64,000 nucleotides of DNA from JAAYRQ01 sp035647235 (GCA_964514235.1 CAZEPV010000010.1:1-64000), one strand, 5' to 3'. Shown: positions 8,066 to 17,745, counted from the first letter of the stretch. Translations and numbers: made by a program. The notes: generated by a model not told the origin, from the sequence alone.

Positions 8066-9940
8066 TTATTCTTCATCAGGTCTCCTATAAATGTCACCTA
8101 TCAGTCTGTTTTTTTCTTTAATAAGTATCCCTTGTTCTACCATACTGTTTAGGACACTGATTAGCTTAGACTGGCTAATAAAAATCTCTTCCCCCTCCAA
8201 CTGACTTATTACATCAATTAAATTACTACTGTTAAGTGGTAAAAGTCGTAAAATAATAGTCCGTATTTCTTGAATATTTGCATTCATAATATCATCTAAT
8301 TCATCAAAAGGATTAAGTTGGTGGGGACTCCTCGTTCTTGAAACCCTAATTTTAACCGACATAGTACGCCCCATTACTGGGGTGGAAATAAAGCCAGTTC
8401 CAGAAGGCAGGTAGGGTAACCTTTTAATATCTTCATTACTGATGTCAGTTTCTTCCTTAATAACAGTTAAATCTGTGGACCTAACTGTTCTGAATATTAC
8501 TTTTGTATTAAGCTGGGCATTAACTGTTTCGTCCAATAATGCTGGCCTTTGGCTAGCTAGTATGAGAAAAACCCCATATTTTCTGCCCTCTTGGGCTATT
8601 TCCCTTATTTCTCGGCGGGAAGGCACATTATGGTCCCCCCGTGGGGCAAAGTTATGCGCCTCATCAGTGATTATTATAAAAGGGGGAAAGCTTTCCACTT
8701 CTACAGGCAAACCCCTCTGTATAGCATCTCTATAGCTTCTTCTCTGATTGTAAATGTTTCTTAATACATAGGCAGTATAAACTTTCAGCATCCATATATT
8801 GCCTCTTACTATTACAGTTTTATTAGCCTTTAACCCCTCTTCTATTCTCCTAATACCTTGGGTTAAAAAGACTCCTTGCCTTTCTAGTCTGAATAGCCTC
8901 CAACTTATAGATTTTAGGGTGCTTACTTGTCCTACTTGCCTTCTTAAGACTAAAAGCCTATTATAGTAGGCTTCCTTTCTACTTTCTTCGATATCGCTAC
9001 GTTGCCAAAATCTGGCCCGATAATCCTGTTCATCGGTGGTTTCCAAAAGTTCAATTAAACTAGTTAAACGATCCACAAATAGATTAAAATGATCTCTAGG
9101 TGCTAACAATGCTGATACCGCATTTTCCATCGCTTCAGATATAGGACTGACGGCGCTTAATAAGTTGCATAAATCACTTGATGTCAGGCTGTCAAACTTA
9201 ACCCCTACATCTGCCCCTACGGTAACTATTTCACAAGCCAAGCTGTATTCCTTTTTAAAACTCTCTGGTAAATCATCCGCAAATATATCCCTAAAATCCA
9301 TTTCATAATGGGGATCAAAAACTAATAAAGGGACCCCTTTATCCATAAATTCTTCGATAATAACCCTTAGACCAAATGATTTTCCAGAACCCGAACCACC
9401 AAAGACCCCAATATGGGGATAATTGTTCATAGATCTATAATCAAAAATAAAAGGAACTCCGTTTTGATTCATAAGCCCATTTTTGGCATCATATAGTGGT
9501 GAAATATCTTGCAATTCAAGGGGTATAGTCGAAATCAGACTTTCTGTTCCTTGAATTACCCCCATGGTAAGCCCAGCATCAGGTGCAGTTTTTACTAACA
9601 ATTCTTCGACCTCTGCAAATTCTGGTTCCCTTATATTAACCCCAGTTTTTACAGGATAATACAATTCACTAATAATTCTTATTTTCGCAAAATATATCAT
9701 TTCTGCCGCGATTTCATAACCCAGACTGTATAATGCTTCTATAACCGTGGCATCATTTAGAATCGGAGTTTTTTCATCAACTGCAGGTATAAAGGGGTTG
9801 ACAGTATATGACTCAATAACTTCACCAACTGGATTACCTATATAATCATCTTCTATTATCAATAATTCCTTAAGACGAAAAATCCTTCTACTCGATGCTG
9901 CCCATATTTCATGTTCATTTGTAGTTCCCACAACTTGCAT
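8066..9940 (-). CDS. herA: HerA-type hexameric DNA translocase (DUF87 ATPase)
   Basis: A 624-residue ATPase of the HerA/FtsK superfamily. An N-terminal beta-rich HAS-barrel (about residues 1-120) precedes the RecA-like domain with Walker A GGSGSGKS (181-188) and Walker B/DEAH in IIITDEAHNFAP (aspartate-glutamate near 426), followed by the sensor region LASQRPALL. In archaea HerA pumps DNA to the nuclease NurA during end resection; nurA lies immediately upstream here. The start is the ATG at 9940 with AAGGGGGG upstream; an in-frame start 60 bases earlier would overlap nurA and lacks a site. A winged-helix-like C-terminal stretch may bind DNA. Confidence 0.88.
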   Translation of the reverse strand: MQVVGTTNEHEIWAASSRRIFRLKELLIIEDDYIGNPVGEVIESYTVNPFIPAVDEKTPILNDATVIEALYSLGYEIAAEMIYFAKIRIISELYYPVKTGVNIREPEFAEVEELLVKTAPDAGLTMGVIQGTESLISTIPLELQDISPLYDAKNGLMNQNGVPFIFDYRSMNNYPHIGVFGGSGSGKSFGLRVIIEEFMDKGVPLLVFDPHYEMDFRDIFADDLPESFKKEYSLACEIVTVGADVGVKFDSLTSSDLCNLLSAVSPISEAMENAVSALLAPRDHFNLFVDRLTSLIELLETTDEQDYRARFWQRSDIEESRKEAYYNRLLVLRRQVGQVSTLKSISWRLFRLERQGVFLTQGIRRIEEGLKANKTVIVRGNIWMLKVYTAYVLRNIYNQRRSYRDAIQRGLPVEVESFPPFIIITDEAHNFAPRGDHNVPSRREIREIAQEGRKYGVFLILASQRPALLDETVNAQLNTKVIFRTVRSTDLTVIKEETDISNEDIKRLPYLPSGTGFISTPVMGRTMSVKIRVSRTRSPHQLNPFDELDDIMNANIQEIRTIILRLLPLNSSNLIDVISQLEGEEIFISQSKLISVLNSMVEQGILIKEKNRLIGDIYRRPDEE

Positions 9941-9956
9941 TAAATATAAACCCCCC

Positions 9957-10931
9957 TTAATATATTCTTCTCTCTCGGTTAGGTATAAAATATTTTTCAA
10001 TAATATCCCTATCTAAACAAATGTGTAAAATACGATCCATATCTTTTTTTCTTAACCTAACCTTCGCATCTATTAGCTGCAGCCAAGCTGGAATACCCTG
10101 CCCGTAAGCAGGTGTGAGTGTATTGATTAACCCCATGCTATCTTCAATAAACCCAGCTTGTTCTCCTAAAAAGTCACAAGCAATAGCTTGTGGTGAAGTA
10201 GCCAATCTGGCAAATGCAGTAGCATAATCTTTTTTTATTTTATATTCTGGATAAAAGTTAAAATACTCTTCTGGTTGGAAAAGTCCAAAAAGGATCTCTC
10301 TATCATATATTCTAGGCCTTTTTGAGCTTTCAATATTGAGCAATGGGGCTATTTCCGCAGTAGCAATTTCCTCAATAACACCTACCAGAATAATATTCTT
10401 GTCTAAACATTCTTTTACGACTGCCCCCCATTCGGGAAATTTATCGAACAATAAAAATCCACCATCTAAGATTAATAAATGGGGTTTAACTTCTTTTATT
10501 ATTTGCCAGGCAGTTTTTAATTCCATTCGGGCTAAAGAATTCTTTAAATACATTTTGTAAGCATCATCTTCGGAAATATATTTTTCTTTAGCCAATTCTT
10601 CTACTACTTTTTGAGTTTTGGGAGTAAGAGGGGAAATTATTCGGCTATCTTCAATAAATTTATTGTCTGTTGTAGCAGCTAAAGTACGCAAGAAAGCTAG
10701 ATGGTAGGGATAAAAAGAGCCATATTCTACCCTGGAACCATCGACAGCAACGATAGCCTTACCCTTGGTTTGGGCCAAAATTTGATTAGGAGATAAATTG
10801 TCAGCCTGCCTAAATTCCCCAAAACCTTCTAATTTTCTCCGCACAAAATCATTTGTAAAAAAGTTGTATCCTTCACCTTTCAGTTGTTTATTAAATTCTT
10901 GTAAGGCGAGCAATAGATTTTTATCTAACAT
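9957..10931 (-). CDS. nurA: NurA-domain nuclease
   Basis: A 324-residue NurA-family nuclease with an RNase H-like fold. Conserved acidic residues are visible in VAVDGSRVEYG (aspartate 64), RMELK (glutamate 137) and LLILDGGF (aspartate 156), matching the expected metal-binding positions. NurA degrades single- and double-stranded DNA and is driven by HerA. Here it is the first gene of the leftward nurA-herA-mre11-rad50 run, 16 bases before herA. The start ATG follows AGGG. HerA-NurA pairs are typical of archaea and are known in some bacteria. Confidence 0.88.
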   Translation of the reverse strand: MLDKNLLLALQEFNKQLKGEGYNFFTNDFVRRKLEGFGEFRQADNLSPNQILAQTKGKAIVAVDGSRVEYGSFYPYHLAFLRTLAATTDNKFIEDSRIISPLTPKTQKVVEELAKEKYISEDDAYKMYLKNSLARMELKTAWQIIKEVKPHLLILDGGFLLFDKFPEWGAVVKECLDKNIILVGVIEEIATAEIAPLLNIESSKRPRIYDREILFGLFQPEEYFNFYPEYKIKKDYATAFARLATSPQAIACDFLGEQAGFIEDSMGLINTLTPAYGQGIPAWLQLIDAKVRLRKKDMDRILHICLDRDIIEKYFIPNRERRIY

Positions 10932-11009
10932 TTAATCCCTCAACTAACTTATTTCTTTAATTATAAAGTTTAGAGTTAATTTTTCCTAGGGTAGAGGGGC
11001 AATTTGAAT

Positions 11010-11453
11010 TTAATCTATAAGTAATATCCTAGCCCCAATAGCTAAAAGGGCTATTCCTAACAAATCAATATATTGAAAATCATATTTCTTCATGCCGAAT
11101 AATCCTAGTGAATCTATTAATACTGCTGTAGAAACTTGTGCTACTATTATAGCAGTAGTGGCATTACCTACTCCAATAATAGGCATAGTTTTAACCACAG
11201 CAAATATTATGATAACATTCAATATCCCCCCTAAGTAAGCGTACCACGGCACTTGAGTACATTTAGCAAAATTACTAAACCCCTTGCCTATTACTAGCAT
11301 GATAATTAAAACAATTATAGTCCCTATTACATGGACTAATAAAGTAGATTCCCAAACACCTACTATTTTCCCCAAAACGGAATTAAAGGTTCCTTGTATT
11401 GCCATAGCCGCTCCAGAAACTGCTGCAATAGCTAAATAAATCAAATTAGGCAT
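11010..11453 (-). CDS. YdcZ/DUF606-family small membrane transporter
   Basis: A 147-residue integral membrane protein with about five hydrophobic helices, of the DMT-superfamily half-size group formerly called DUF606. The first helix carries the family pattern AVSGAAMAIQGTFNSVLG, and the C-terminal half contains GVGNATTAIIVAQVSTAVL. Such proteins probably act as dimers; substrates are not known. The ATG at 11453 is preferred because GTGAGG precedes it by six bases; an upstream in-frame GTG would use that same sequence as its first codon. It lies 78 bases before nurA on the same strand, with no clear link in function. Confidence 0.75.
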   Translation of the reverse strand: MPNLIYLAIAAVSGAAMAIQGTFNSVLGKIVGVWESTLLVHVIGTIIVLIIMLVIGKGFSNFAKCTQVPWYAYLGGILNVIIIFAVVKTMPIIGVGNATTAIIVAQVSTAVLIDSLGLFGMKKYDFQYIDLLGIALLAIGARILLID

Positions 11454-11663
11454 AGTTATCCTCACTTCTTTTTAGTCTATTTTCAGGTAGAAATCATGAT
11501 TTTATACTAAATTATATGAAAATTACTAAATGAAATAAGTAATATATGGATTAGCTAATAATTTCAAATTTTGGATTGGCCAAGGAAAAAGATTTTTCTT
11601 TTAAATAGGGTTCTAAAATATGCAGATATTACATAATTTTCAAAATAGGGAGGTGTGATATAA

Positions 11664-12032
11664 GTGAAAATAAAATCCGTTGAATTAAGTGCTATAGGAA
11701 AAGCATTCTTGTTTTCATGTATTTTATGTATCGTGCTGGCAACTATATTTTATTATACTGGATTAAGGGAAACCCTTTTACCTTCCTTAGGGAAGATAAT
11801 TCTTACTATAGCGGTATTTTTTGCTAGTGCCCAAGTTAGTCATTACCATGGAAATAAGGGATTGGTGAGAGGGGTAACGATAGGAATAATCTTTTTTATT
11901 ATTGTCCTGATTCTTACTTTGATTTTTAATAAAACTATTCTTAGTTTTGTTGCCTTTTTCTATAGTTTGGCTATATGTGTAATTGCAGGAGGATTAGGTG
12001 GAATTTTAGGCATTGGCTTGAGTAATAGTTGA
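11664..12032 (+). CDS. TIGR04086-family four-helix membrane protein
   Basis: A 122-residue membrane protein with four predicted transmembrane helices (about 12-30, 40-58, 68-88 and 92-118) and few charged residues. The pattern, with SHYHGNKGLVRGVTIG between helices 2 and 3 and a glycine-rich last helix, fits the TIGR04086 family found in spore-forming Firmicutes. Its function is unknown. The GTG start is preceded by GGGAGGTG with good spacing. It stands alone, divergent from the YdcZ-type gene. Confidence 0.7.
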   Translation: MKIKSVELSAIGKAFLFSCILCIVLATIFYYTGLRETLLPSLGKIILTIAVFFASAQVSHYHGNKGLVRGVTIGIIFFIIVLILTLIFNKTILSFVAFFYSLAICVIAGGLGGILGIGLSNS

Positions 12033-12077
12033 ACAGAATAAGATTCGTCTAGATTGGCATCAATTTCCTAAATGGAA

Positions 12078-12161
12078 TTAACCAAATATAAAGGAAAGTA
12101 CCAATGTAACTACACCAATGATTATTAGGAAAACACCAATAACCAAACGAATGTTGCACAT
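12078..12161 (-). CDS. 27-residue hydrophobic membrane peptide
   Basis: A very short ORF, MCNIRLVIGVFLIIIGVV followed by nine more residues, forming one transmembrane helix. Support comes from a strong ribosome site (GGGGGAG, five bases before the ATG) and a clean stop. It lies convergent to the TIGR04086 gene and downstream of the dinG-like gene. I do not recognise it. It could be a small membrane regulator or a toxin-like peptide, but it could also be a chance ORF. Confidence 0.4.
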   Translation of the reverse strand: MCNIRLVIGVFLIIIGVVTLVLSFIFG

Positions 12162-12391
12162 TGGTTCTCCCCCTTTATTTGCAAATCACTTTAATTTAAC
12201 CCCATACTTTAAGCAAAATGTTTCTTAAAAAATTAGGAATTCTAATATAGTATACTTTCACTTAATTAGCCTCCTTAAGGGTTTATTAATTTTATAATTT
12301 ATAATATGCAAAATAGTAAAATAGGGTTACTATTTTGTTTATATAATTACTGGTTTTAAAGTTGCTTTTATCTAAGCAGGTCTACTCGTAT
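12162..12391. other. AT-rich intergenic region with inverted repeat
   Basis: No ORF with a ribosome site is visible. An 11-bp inverted repeat at 12309-12337 (CAAAATAGTAA, 7-base loop, then its complement) lies past the stop of the leftward helicase gene. It may end transcription, although no good T run follows on the minus strand. Confidence 0.4.
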
Positions 12392-14419
12392 TTATTTAAG
12401 ATACATAGTCAGTTGATTTTTTTCTATATTAAATATGTTTTTGATAGGAATGCTTTTTTTGAAGGATTCTCCATATCTTTTTGTATACAAGCGGTTATCT
12501 AAAACAATTACTACACCTTGATCCTTTTCACTCCTAATTAACCTACCTATACCTTGTTTAAAGCGCATCACTGCATCAGGCAAAGCAAAGTTAAGGAAAC
12601 TATTTGAACCTTGGTTACGATAGTACTTATCATAGGCCGATGCAAACGGCTCACTTGGAGCCCTAAAAGGCAGTTTTACTATTACTAAACAGGTTAGAAT
12701 ATCCCCCTTTAAATCAATTCCCTCCCAAAAACTATCCAAACCCATTAAAATACTATTTCCCTTGACCATAAATGAATTAATAATATGGGAAGCCTCCCCA
12801 TCCTCATTTTGCACTAACAATTCTAAATGATGGGCAGCGCAAAAAGGGCGTAGTAGTCTAGCACAAGCCAGCATTTGTTTTCTAGCTGTAAATAAAATTA
12901 AAGTCTGCCCCTTGGTTATTGAAATTATCTCCTTTAGAGCATTAGTTATTTCTTCTGTGTAAATATGACTATTAGGTGGGGGTAAATCTATTAAATTTAG
13001 CATCCTAGCCTGTTTTTCGTAAGAAAAGGGTGATTTACCGATGAAGGTTTGTAAGATATCCTTATCCTGAACAAAAGTTAAGCCAGTTTTATGAATAAAA
13101 AAATCAAATTTCTCATCTATGGTCATTGTAGCTGACAACATAATTAAGCTATCTAATTTAGTATACAATTGTTTATTTAATATTTCTCCTATGTTTATAA
13201 TAGATGAGAAAAGGGTCTCGACTTCCCCATCTTGCCATTCAGCCCAGGCTAAATTTTCCTGACTTGATAAATCTTCCTCCATAATTTTAAATAGCTTGTC
13301 GGATATTTCGGTTAATGAATTAACTAAAGCTATAAAATCTGCTTCCTCCACTTTAAGGCTTTTAATTTGATAGACAAGGCGGTTTAAAATTTCTATAAGC
13401 TCAAAGTATATGTCAAAAATCCTATGAAATTCATTTTCTATTATTTGGGGGGATATTATTGTAGTTCTCTGATCATTATAATTGGATTTTAAACTATTTT
13501 TTAATTCAGATTGCAGGTTACTCAACAATACAGTTACCCTATCTGTTAATAAGACAGCTTCTTCGATAACTTCTACTTCCTGGGGTAATTCTTTTTTCAG
13601 CCTTAATAAATAGCCTTTATTTAGATTTCTGTTCGAGAAACTTTTAAGCAATTCCCGCAATTCGTTAAAGCTAACACGGTTAGATAACCTGGTAAAGGCT
13701 TCTTGATCCAAGTGGTGTGCTTCATCTAAAATTAGAAATTTATAAGAGGGTAGTATGCTATTATCCACTGTTATGTCACTTAATAAAAGAGCATGATTAA
13801 CCACAATAATATCTGCTTTATCCAAGCTGCGTATCATTTTAAGCCGAAAACATTTATCCTGATATGGGCAAGTATCCTTAAGACAACTTTTACGATCAGC
13901 GGCTACTATCCACCAATTTTCCATCAAATTGGATCTAAGGAGCAGCTCTTTTTTATCACCAGTCTTAGTTCTTTCCGCCCAGGTAAGGATTTTTTCTATA
14001 AATTTCGTTTCTGCTTGATTCATAGGCCGTTTCCCGGCTAATATTTGCATATATTTATTCCAACATAGATAATTTTCCCTTCCCTTTGCTTCTATAGTTC
14101 GTATACTTACTTTTAAAGCTTCGGTTATGTTGGGAATATCCTTTTCCACTAATTGCTCTTGTAGTGCTTTGGTTCGGGTTGAAATCACTACTTGTTCTTT
14201 TTCGTCACTAGCCCATAGAATAGCTGGAATTAAGTAGGCGTATGTTTTGCCCACACCAGTTCCAGCTTCAGCCACTAGAAATTCTTTATCTATAAATGCA
14301 CTATAAATCCTTTCAGCTAATTCAGCTTGATTAGGCCTGTAAATATAATCCTTTACTAATGCAGAAAGTATATTGTCTTCCCTAAAGTAACCGGAAATGT
14401 CCCTGAGCGATAATTCCAT
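12392..14419 (-). CDS. dinG: DinG/XPD-type Fe-S DNA helicase
   Basis: A 675-residue superfamily 2 helicase. Walker A is AEAGTGVGKTYAY (about residues 54-66). Four cysteines of the XPD-like iron-sulfur domain lie in the NYLCWNKYM and CLKDTCPYQDKCF segments, and the DEAH box is LILDEAHHLD. Motifs V and VI are in WEGIDLKG and RFKQGIGRLIR. It unwinds DNA 5' to 3', probably acting on damage or R-loop intermediates. Unlike Bacillus DinG there is no N-terminal exonuclease domain, so it resembles E. coli DinG/YoaA. ATG start with AGGTG upstream. It follows the hotdog thioesterase by 22 bases. No LexA box was seen upstream. Confidence 0.88.
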   Translation of the reverse strand: MELSLRDISGYFREDNILSALVKDYIYRPNQAELAERIYSAFIDKEFLVAEAGTGVGKTYAYLIPAILWASDEKEQVVISTRTKALQEQLVEKDIPNITEALKVSIRTIEAKGRENYLCWNKYMQILAGKRPMNQAETKFIEKILTWAERTKTGDKKELLLRSNLMENWWIVAADRKSCLKDTCPYQDKCFRLKMIRSLDKADIIVVNHALLLSDITVDNSILPSYKFLILDEAHHLDQEAFTRLSNRVSFNELRELLKSFSNRNLNKGYLLRLKKELPQEVEVIEEAVLLTDRVTVLLSNLQSELKNSLKSNYNDQRTTIISPQIIENEFHRIFDIYFELIEILNRLVYQIKSLKVEEADFIALVNSLTEISDKLFKIMEEDLSSQENLAWAEWQDGEVETLFSSIINIGEILNKQLYTKLDSLIMLSATMTIDEKFDFFIHKTGLTFVQDKDILQTFIGKSPFSYEKQARMLNLIDLPPPNSHIYTEEITNALKEIISITKGQTLILFTARKQMLACARLLRPFCAAHHLELLVQNEDGEASHIINSFMVKGNSILMGLDSFWEGIDLKGDILTCLVIVKLPFRAPSEPFASAYDKYYRNQGSNSFLNFALPDAVMRFKQGIGRLIRSEKDQGVVIVLDNRLYTKRYGESFKKSIPIKNIFNIEKNQLTMYLK

Positions 14420-14441
14420 TTATAACACCTATATTTTCTTT

Positions 14442-14870
14442 CTATTCTACAAATTTACCTATATTAAAAAAGGTACCCTTACATGTTACCAATAACTTGT
14501 TATCAGAAGTAAGCCTTGCCTCAGCAAAAAAAAGGTTTTTCCCTGCTTTTAAAACTTCCCCTTGGGCAAGAATTTCATTTCCTATATGTGTAGATGCTAA
14601 AAAAGATGTAGACATATCAACTGTAACCGACTTATAGCCTAGACTCCTTATGGCATTACCCATAGCCGCATCAGCAATAGACATTAATAAACCACCGTGA
14701 ATATAACCAATTGGGTTTGTATGCTTTTTAGTGGTAGCCACACGTAAAATTGCTTTTCCAACCCCAATTTCTGCAAGTTCAATGCCTAATAGCTGGTAAA
14801 AAAGGGTTTCCGTGAAAGTGTCTTTAATTAGTTCAAATAACTTTTTTTCAATTCCCGCATTAGTTGCCAT
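14442..14870 (-). CDS. PaaI-family hotdog-fold acyl-CoA thioesterase
   Basis: A 142-residue single hotdog domain. The family core GYIHGGLLMSIADAAMGNA (about residues 54-72) holds the HGG motif and the acidic residue used in thioester hydrolysis. Related enzymes cleave phenylacetyl- or 4-hydroxybenzoyl-type CoA esters as tetramers. The substrate here is unknown. The ATG start is behind GGGGTG. It sits between cardiolipin synthase and the dinG-like gene with short gaps and is probably co-transcribed with them. Confidence 0.82.
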   Translation of the reverse strand: MATNAGIEKKLFELIKDTFTETLFYQLLGIELAEIGVGKAILRVATTKKHTNPIGYIHGGLLMSIADAAMGNAIRSLGYKSVTVDMSTSFLASTHIGNEILAQGEVLKAGKNLFFAEARLTSDNKLLVTCKGTFFNIGKFVE

Positions 14871-14911
14871 TAAATCACCCCTTTATAGTTTATAATTGCA
14901 TAAATTTAATT

Positions 14912-16447
14912 TTACATTAGTGGTGCAAAAACCCTTAATACTAATCCAAAAAATTTTTGGTACCATTTTGTCTTTAGTATATCAGAGACCCTGATTCTCT
15001 GCGATACTTGCAGTGTTTGCATAAAATCCTTTTTAATATCTAAAATGCTAGAACTCTTATACATCCATACCCCACATTCAAAATGGAAAAATAGACTTCT
15101 ATAATCCATATTTATTGTACCAACTATACCATATTCATCATCAGCTACTAAGGTTTTTGAATGAATAAAGCCAGGGGTATATTCATAAATTTTAACCCCT
15201 GCATCTATTAGATTCCCATAATAAGATTTAGTAACTGCGTGTACATAACATTTGTCTGGGTGGAAGGGGGTAATAATGCGTACATCTACACCTGATTTAG
15301 CTGCTGATGACAGAGCATTAACCATCTCACTATCAATAATTAAATATGGAGTAGTGATATATACATACCTTTTAGCTTTATAGATTAAATTTAAATATAT
15401 TATTTGACCTACTGCTTCATTGTCTAAAGGGTTATCGGCAAATGGTTGGATAAACCCATCATCATAAATTTCCTCTTCTAGGGATAATTGGCCCTTAAAT
15501 TGGCTAAAATCTTCATCAAGTCCCCTGATATAGTCCCACATTGATAAAAACATGGTAGTTAGACTCCAGACCGCTTCACCTTTAAGCATTATTGCTGTAT
15601 CTTTCCAATGTCCAAACCTCACAATTTCATTTATATATTCATCAGCCAGGTTAATACCGCCTGTAAAACCAGTATGTCCATCAATAATAACAATTTTTCT
15701 ATGGTCACGGTTATTTAATCTCGGAGATAAAACAGGAGTCAAAGGATTAAAAACACTACACTTAATTCCCATTTGTTCTAGTTTCTCGTTGTACTTGTAG
15801 GGCAACTTTACCAAACATCCAATGTCATCATATATAACCCGAACATCGACCCCTTCTTTAGCCTTTTGGACTAAAATTTCTAGTATACTATCCCACATCA
15901 TACCTTCTTCAATAATAAAGTATTCTAGAAATATAAAATGCCTAGCTTTTACTAGTTCTTCTTTTAACCTAGCAAATTTAATTTCCCCAGAGGGTAAGTA
16001 TTCAGTAATAGTATTTTTGTAAGGTGGAGATAAGGAGTAATCTTGAATATATCTAGCTTGGTTAGCAGCATTTTCACTTGTTAAGGCAATTTCATTTAAA
16101 ATAAATGTCTGAGGTGATAGAGCTTCCTTAGTCTTTTCTTCTATAAATAACATACGCTTTCTAGTGCGTTTGTTTAAGTAATTACCACCAAAGAATATAT
16201 AAAACAATCCTCCAAATATAGGAAAAATCAATATAGGAATTATCCAAGCAATTTTATGGGCTGGGTTGCTATCACTATTAATAATCCATAGCACAACGAT
16301 TACACTTATAATTATGCTGCCCGCATAAAAAAAAGCGAAATACTCATTAAGACTTATAATTACCCCAATAAGAACTAAGAGTTGTACAGCTAGGGCAAAA
16401 AAAATTAAAATTACCCGATGGAATAAAAACTTTCTAATCAGCCCCAC
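14912..16447 (-). CDS. cls: Cardiolipin synthase
   Basis: A 511-residue phospholipase D-superfamily enzyme that joins two phosphatidylglycerols into cardiolipin at the membrane. Two N-terminal transmembrane helices (about 8-30 and 36-54) and the PLDNc-type segment are followed by two HKD motifs: HRKIVIIDGHTGFTGG (about 247-262) and HSKTLVADDEYGIVGT (about 428-443). Length is typical of bacterial Cls. The GTG start is preceded by GGGGTG. It is separated from the upstream glucan operon by a terminator at 16478-16515, so it likely has its own promoter. Confidence 0.92.
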   Translation of the reverse strand: MGLIRKFLFHRVILIFFALAVQLLVLIGVIISLNEYFAFFYAGSIIISVIVVLWIINSDSNPAHKIAWIIPILIFPIFGGLFYIFFGGNYLNKRTRKRMLFIEEKTKEALSPQTFILNEIALTSENAANQARYIQDYSLSPPYKNTITEYLPSGEIKFARLKEELVKARHFIFLEYFIIEEGMMWDSILEILVQKAKEGVDVRVIYDDIGCLVKLPYKYNEKLEQMGIKCSVFNPLTPVLSPRLNNRDHRKIVIIDGHTGFTGGINLADEYINEIVRFGHWKDTAIMLKGEAVWSLTTMFLSMWDYIRGLDEDFSQFKGQLSLEEEIYDDGFIQPFADNPLDNEAVGQIIYLNLIYKAKRYVYITTPYLIIDSEMVNALSSAAKSGVDVRIITPFHPDKCYVHAVTKSYYGNLIDAGVKIYEYTPGFIHSKTLVADDEYGIVGTINMDYRSLFFHFECGVWMYKSSSILDIKKDFMQTLQVSQRIRVSDILKTKWYQKFFGLVLRVFAPLM

Positions 16448-16477
16448 ATTTAATCACCCCATGATAAAATCAATATA

Positions 16478-16515
16478 ATAAAAAAGGTTTACCCATAACA
16501 AACTAAGGATAAACC
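16478..16515 (-). terminator. Terminator of the alpha-glucan operon
   Basis: On the minus strand GGTTTATCC and GGGTAAACC pair with one internal mismatch and are followed by TTTTTTATT. It lies just past the stop of the methyltransferase gene. Confidence 0.75.
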
Positions 16516-16533
16516 CTCAAATTCCTTTACAGT

Positions 16534-17742
16534 TTATATTTTTTCATAAACAGCAAATAATTGCAAAGCCACTTCGTCAAATGGTTTGTTTTTAAGTTCT
16601 TCAGCCAATTCTTTAGCTGGAGAACGTTGGGCAATTTCCATAAAATCATCCCATTTCATATAATCGAATGGAATTGTAGCCATATTTTTAAAACCAGCTT
16701 CCTCAAACAACTTATTCAGTGATTCTGGGCTAAAATGATGCATATGTAACATGGCTGGGAACAATGTGCCATCAATACTTTCATATATTCTTTGCTCTAC
16801 TTCCCCGTATCTAGTAGGTGCAGTAATAAATACTTGACCACCAGACTTTACCACTCTACTGAATTGGCTGATTATCTTAGCTGGATCATATGTGTGCTCC
16901 AGAACATCTAGGCAATTAATAGCATCAAAGAAATTATCCGCATAGGGGAGTGAATCTATACTACCTTCTAAAAACTCTACTTTTTTGGAATTACCTGATA
17001 ACAAGGACTCAGCAGTTGGAAATTCACAAACAACATCTATCCCACCCAATTCATCTTCAATTAATTGTATAACTTGTGGAAAAATCTGTTTCTCCTCTCT
17101 TTTCATCATATCTGATAAGGCCATAGCCCTTTCCAGACGTGCTTTACAAGCATCAATTGCATATACTTCCATGTATTGACTCATTACTAAGGTAGCAAAT
17201 CCTGCCCCACATCCAGCATCCAAAACCTTACCATTTAGTCCCTTGATTCGCGAATAAACATATTCTAAAAAGGAAAATTCCCCACCAGAGGAAAAGTTTT
17301 GTAAGGCAATAACTTCATTCATGGTAAACAAATCATCTTGGCTTAAATCAAGCCCAATTTCTTGTCTAAACCAATTGCGTAATCTGACATCTCGATCAAG
17401 TGCCCCGATAACTTCGGCTAAATTATTAGAATTGCTCCGAGTTAATAAGAGATTTTGTTTTTCGGCAGATATCTTTTCCCAAATATATTCCACGAAAAAT
17501 GGGAAGCAAACATTACCACTAACATTAAATAGTATTGCCTGTTCTGGTCTTTCCTCCCTTAATTTATTTGTAGCTCTATGAAATTTAAGTAGGAATTCAA
17601 TAGCATTTTCATCATTACGCGAAAATATTTCAGCATAATCATTAGCTAAATCATCGGAATCACCAATCAATTCCCGATACATATCAAGTACTTCAGGTTC
17701 GATTTGCCCGAAGTAAAAGGTAAAAAACTTTTTAAGAATCAT
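16534..17742 (-). CDS. SAM-dependent methyltransferase of the glucan operon
   Basis: A 402-residue protein with a class I methyltransferase domain in its C-terminal part. The SAM-binding loop is LDAGCGAGFATLV (about residues 175-187), followed by INCLDVLEHTYDPAKI, a ubiE/methyltransferase-11 type motif. The N-terminal 160 residues are helical and not recognised. The ATG at 17742 is chosen, with GGGGGAA upstream; a TTG directly before it is less likely. It follows the GH57 gene by three bases, so the two are tightly coupled. The acceptor could be the glucan or a lipid anchor, but this is inference from position only. Confidence 0.75.
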   Translation of the reverse strand: MILKKFFTFYFGQIEPEVLDMYRELIGDSDDLANDYAEIFSRNDENAIEFLLKFHRATNKLREERPEQAILFNVSGNVCFPFFVEYIWEKISAEKQNLLLTRSNSNNLAEVIGALDRDVRLRNWFRQEIGLDLSQDDLFTMNEVIALQNFSSGGEFSFLEYVYSRIKGLNGKVLDAGCGAGFATLVMSQYMEVYAIDACKARLERAMALSDMMKREEKQIFPQVIQLIEDELGGIDVVCEFPTAESLLSGNSKKVEFLEGSIDSLPYADNFFDAINCLDVLEHTYDPAKIISQFSRVVKSGGQVFITAPTRYGEVEQRIYESIDGTLFPAMLHMHHFSPESLNKLFEEAGFKNMATIPFDYMKWDDFMEIAQRSPAKELAEELKNKPFDEVALQLFAVYEKI

Positions 17743-17745
17743 CAA

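Noticed and set aside
4655..10931. A named anti-phage system such as HerA-Sir2 or HerA-DUF4297
   Set aside because: The partner of HerA is NurA, not Sir2 or DUF4297, and there are no toxin or restriction genes beside it. A repair role is at least as likely as defence.
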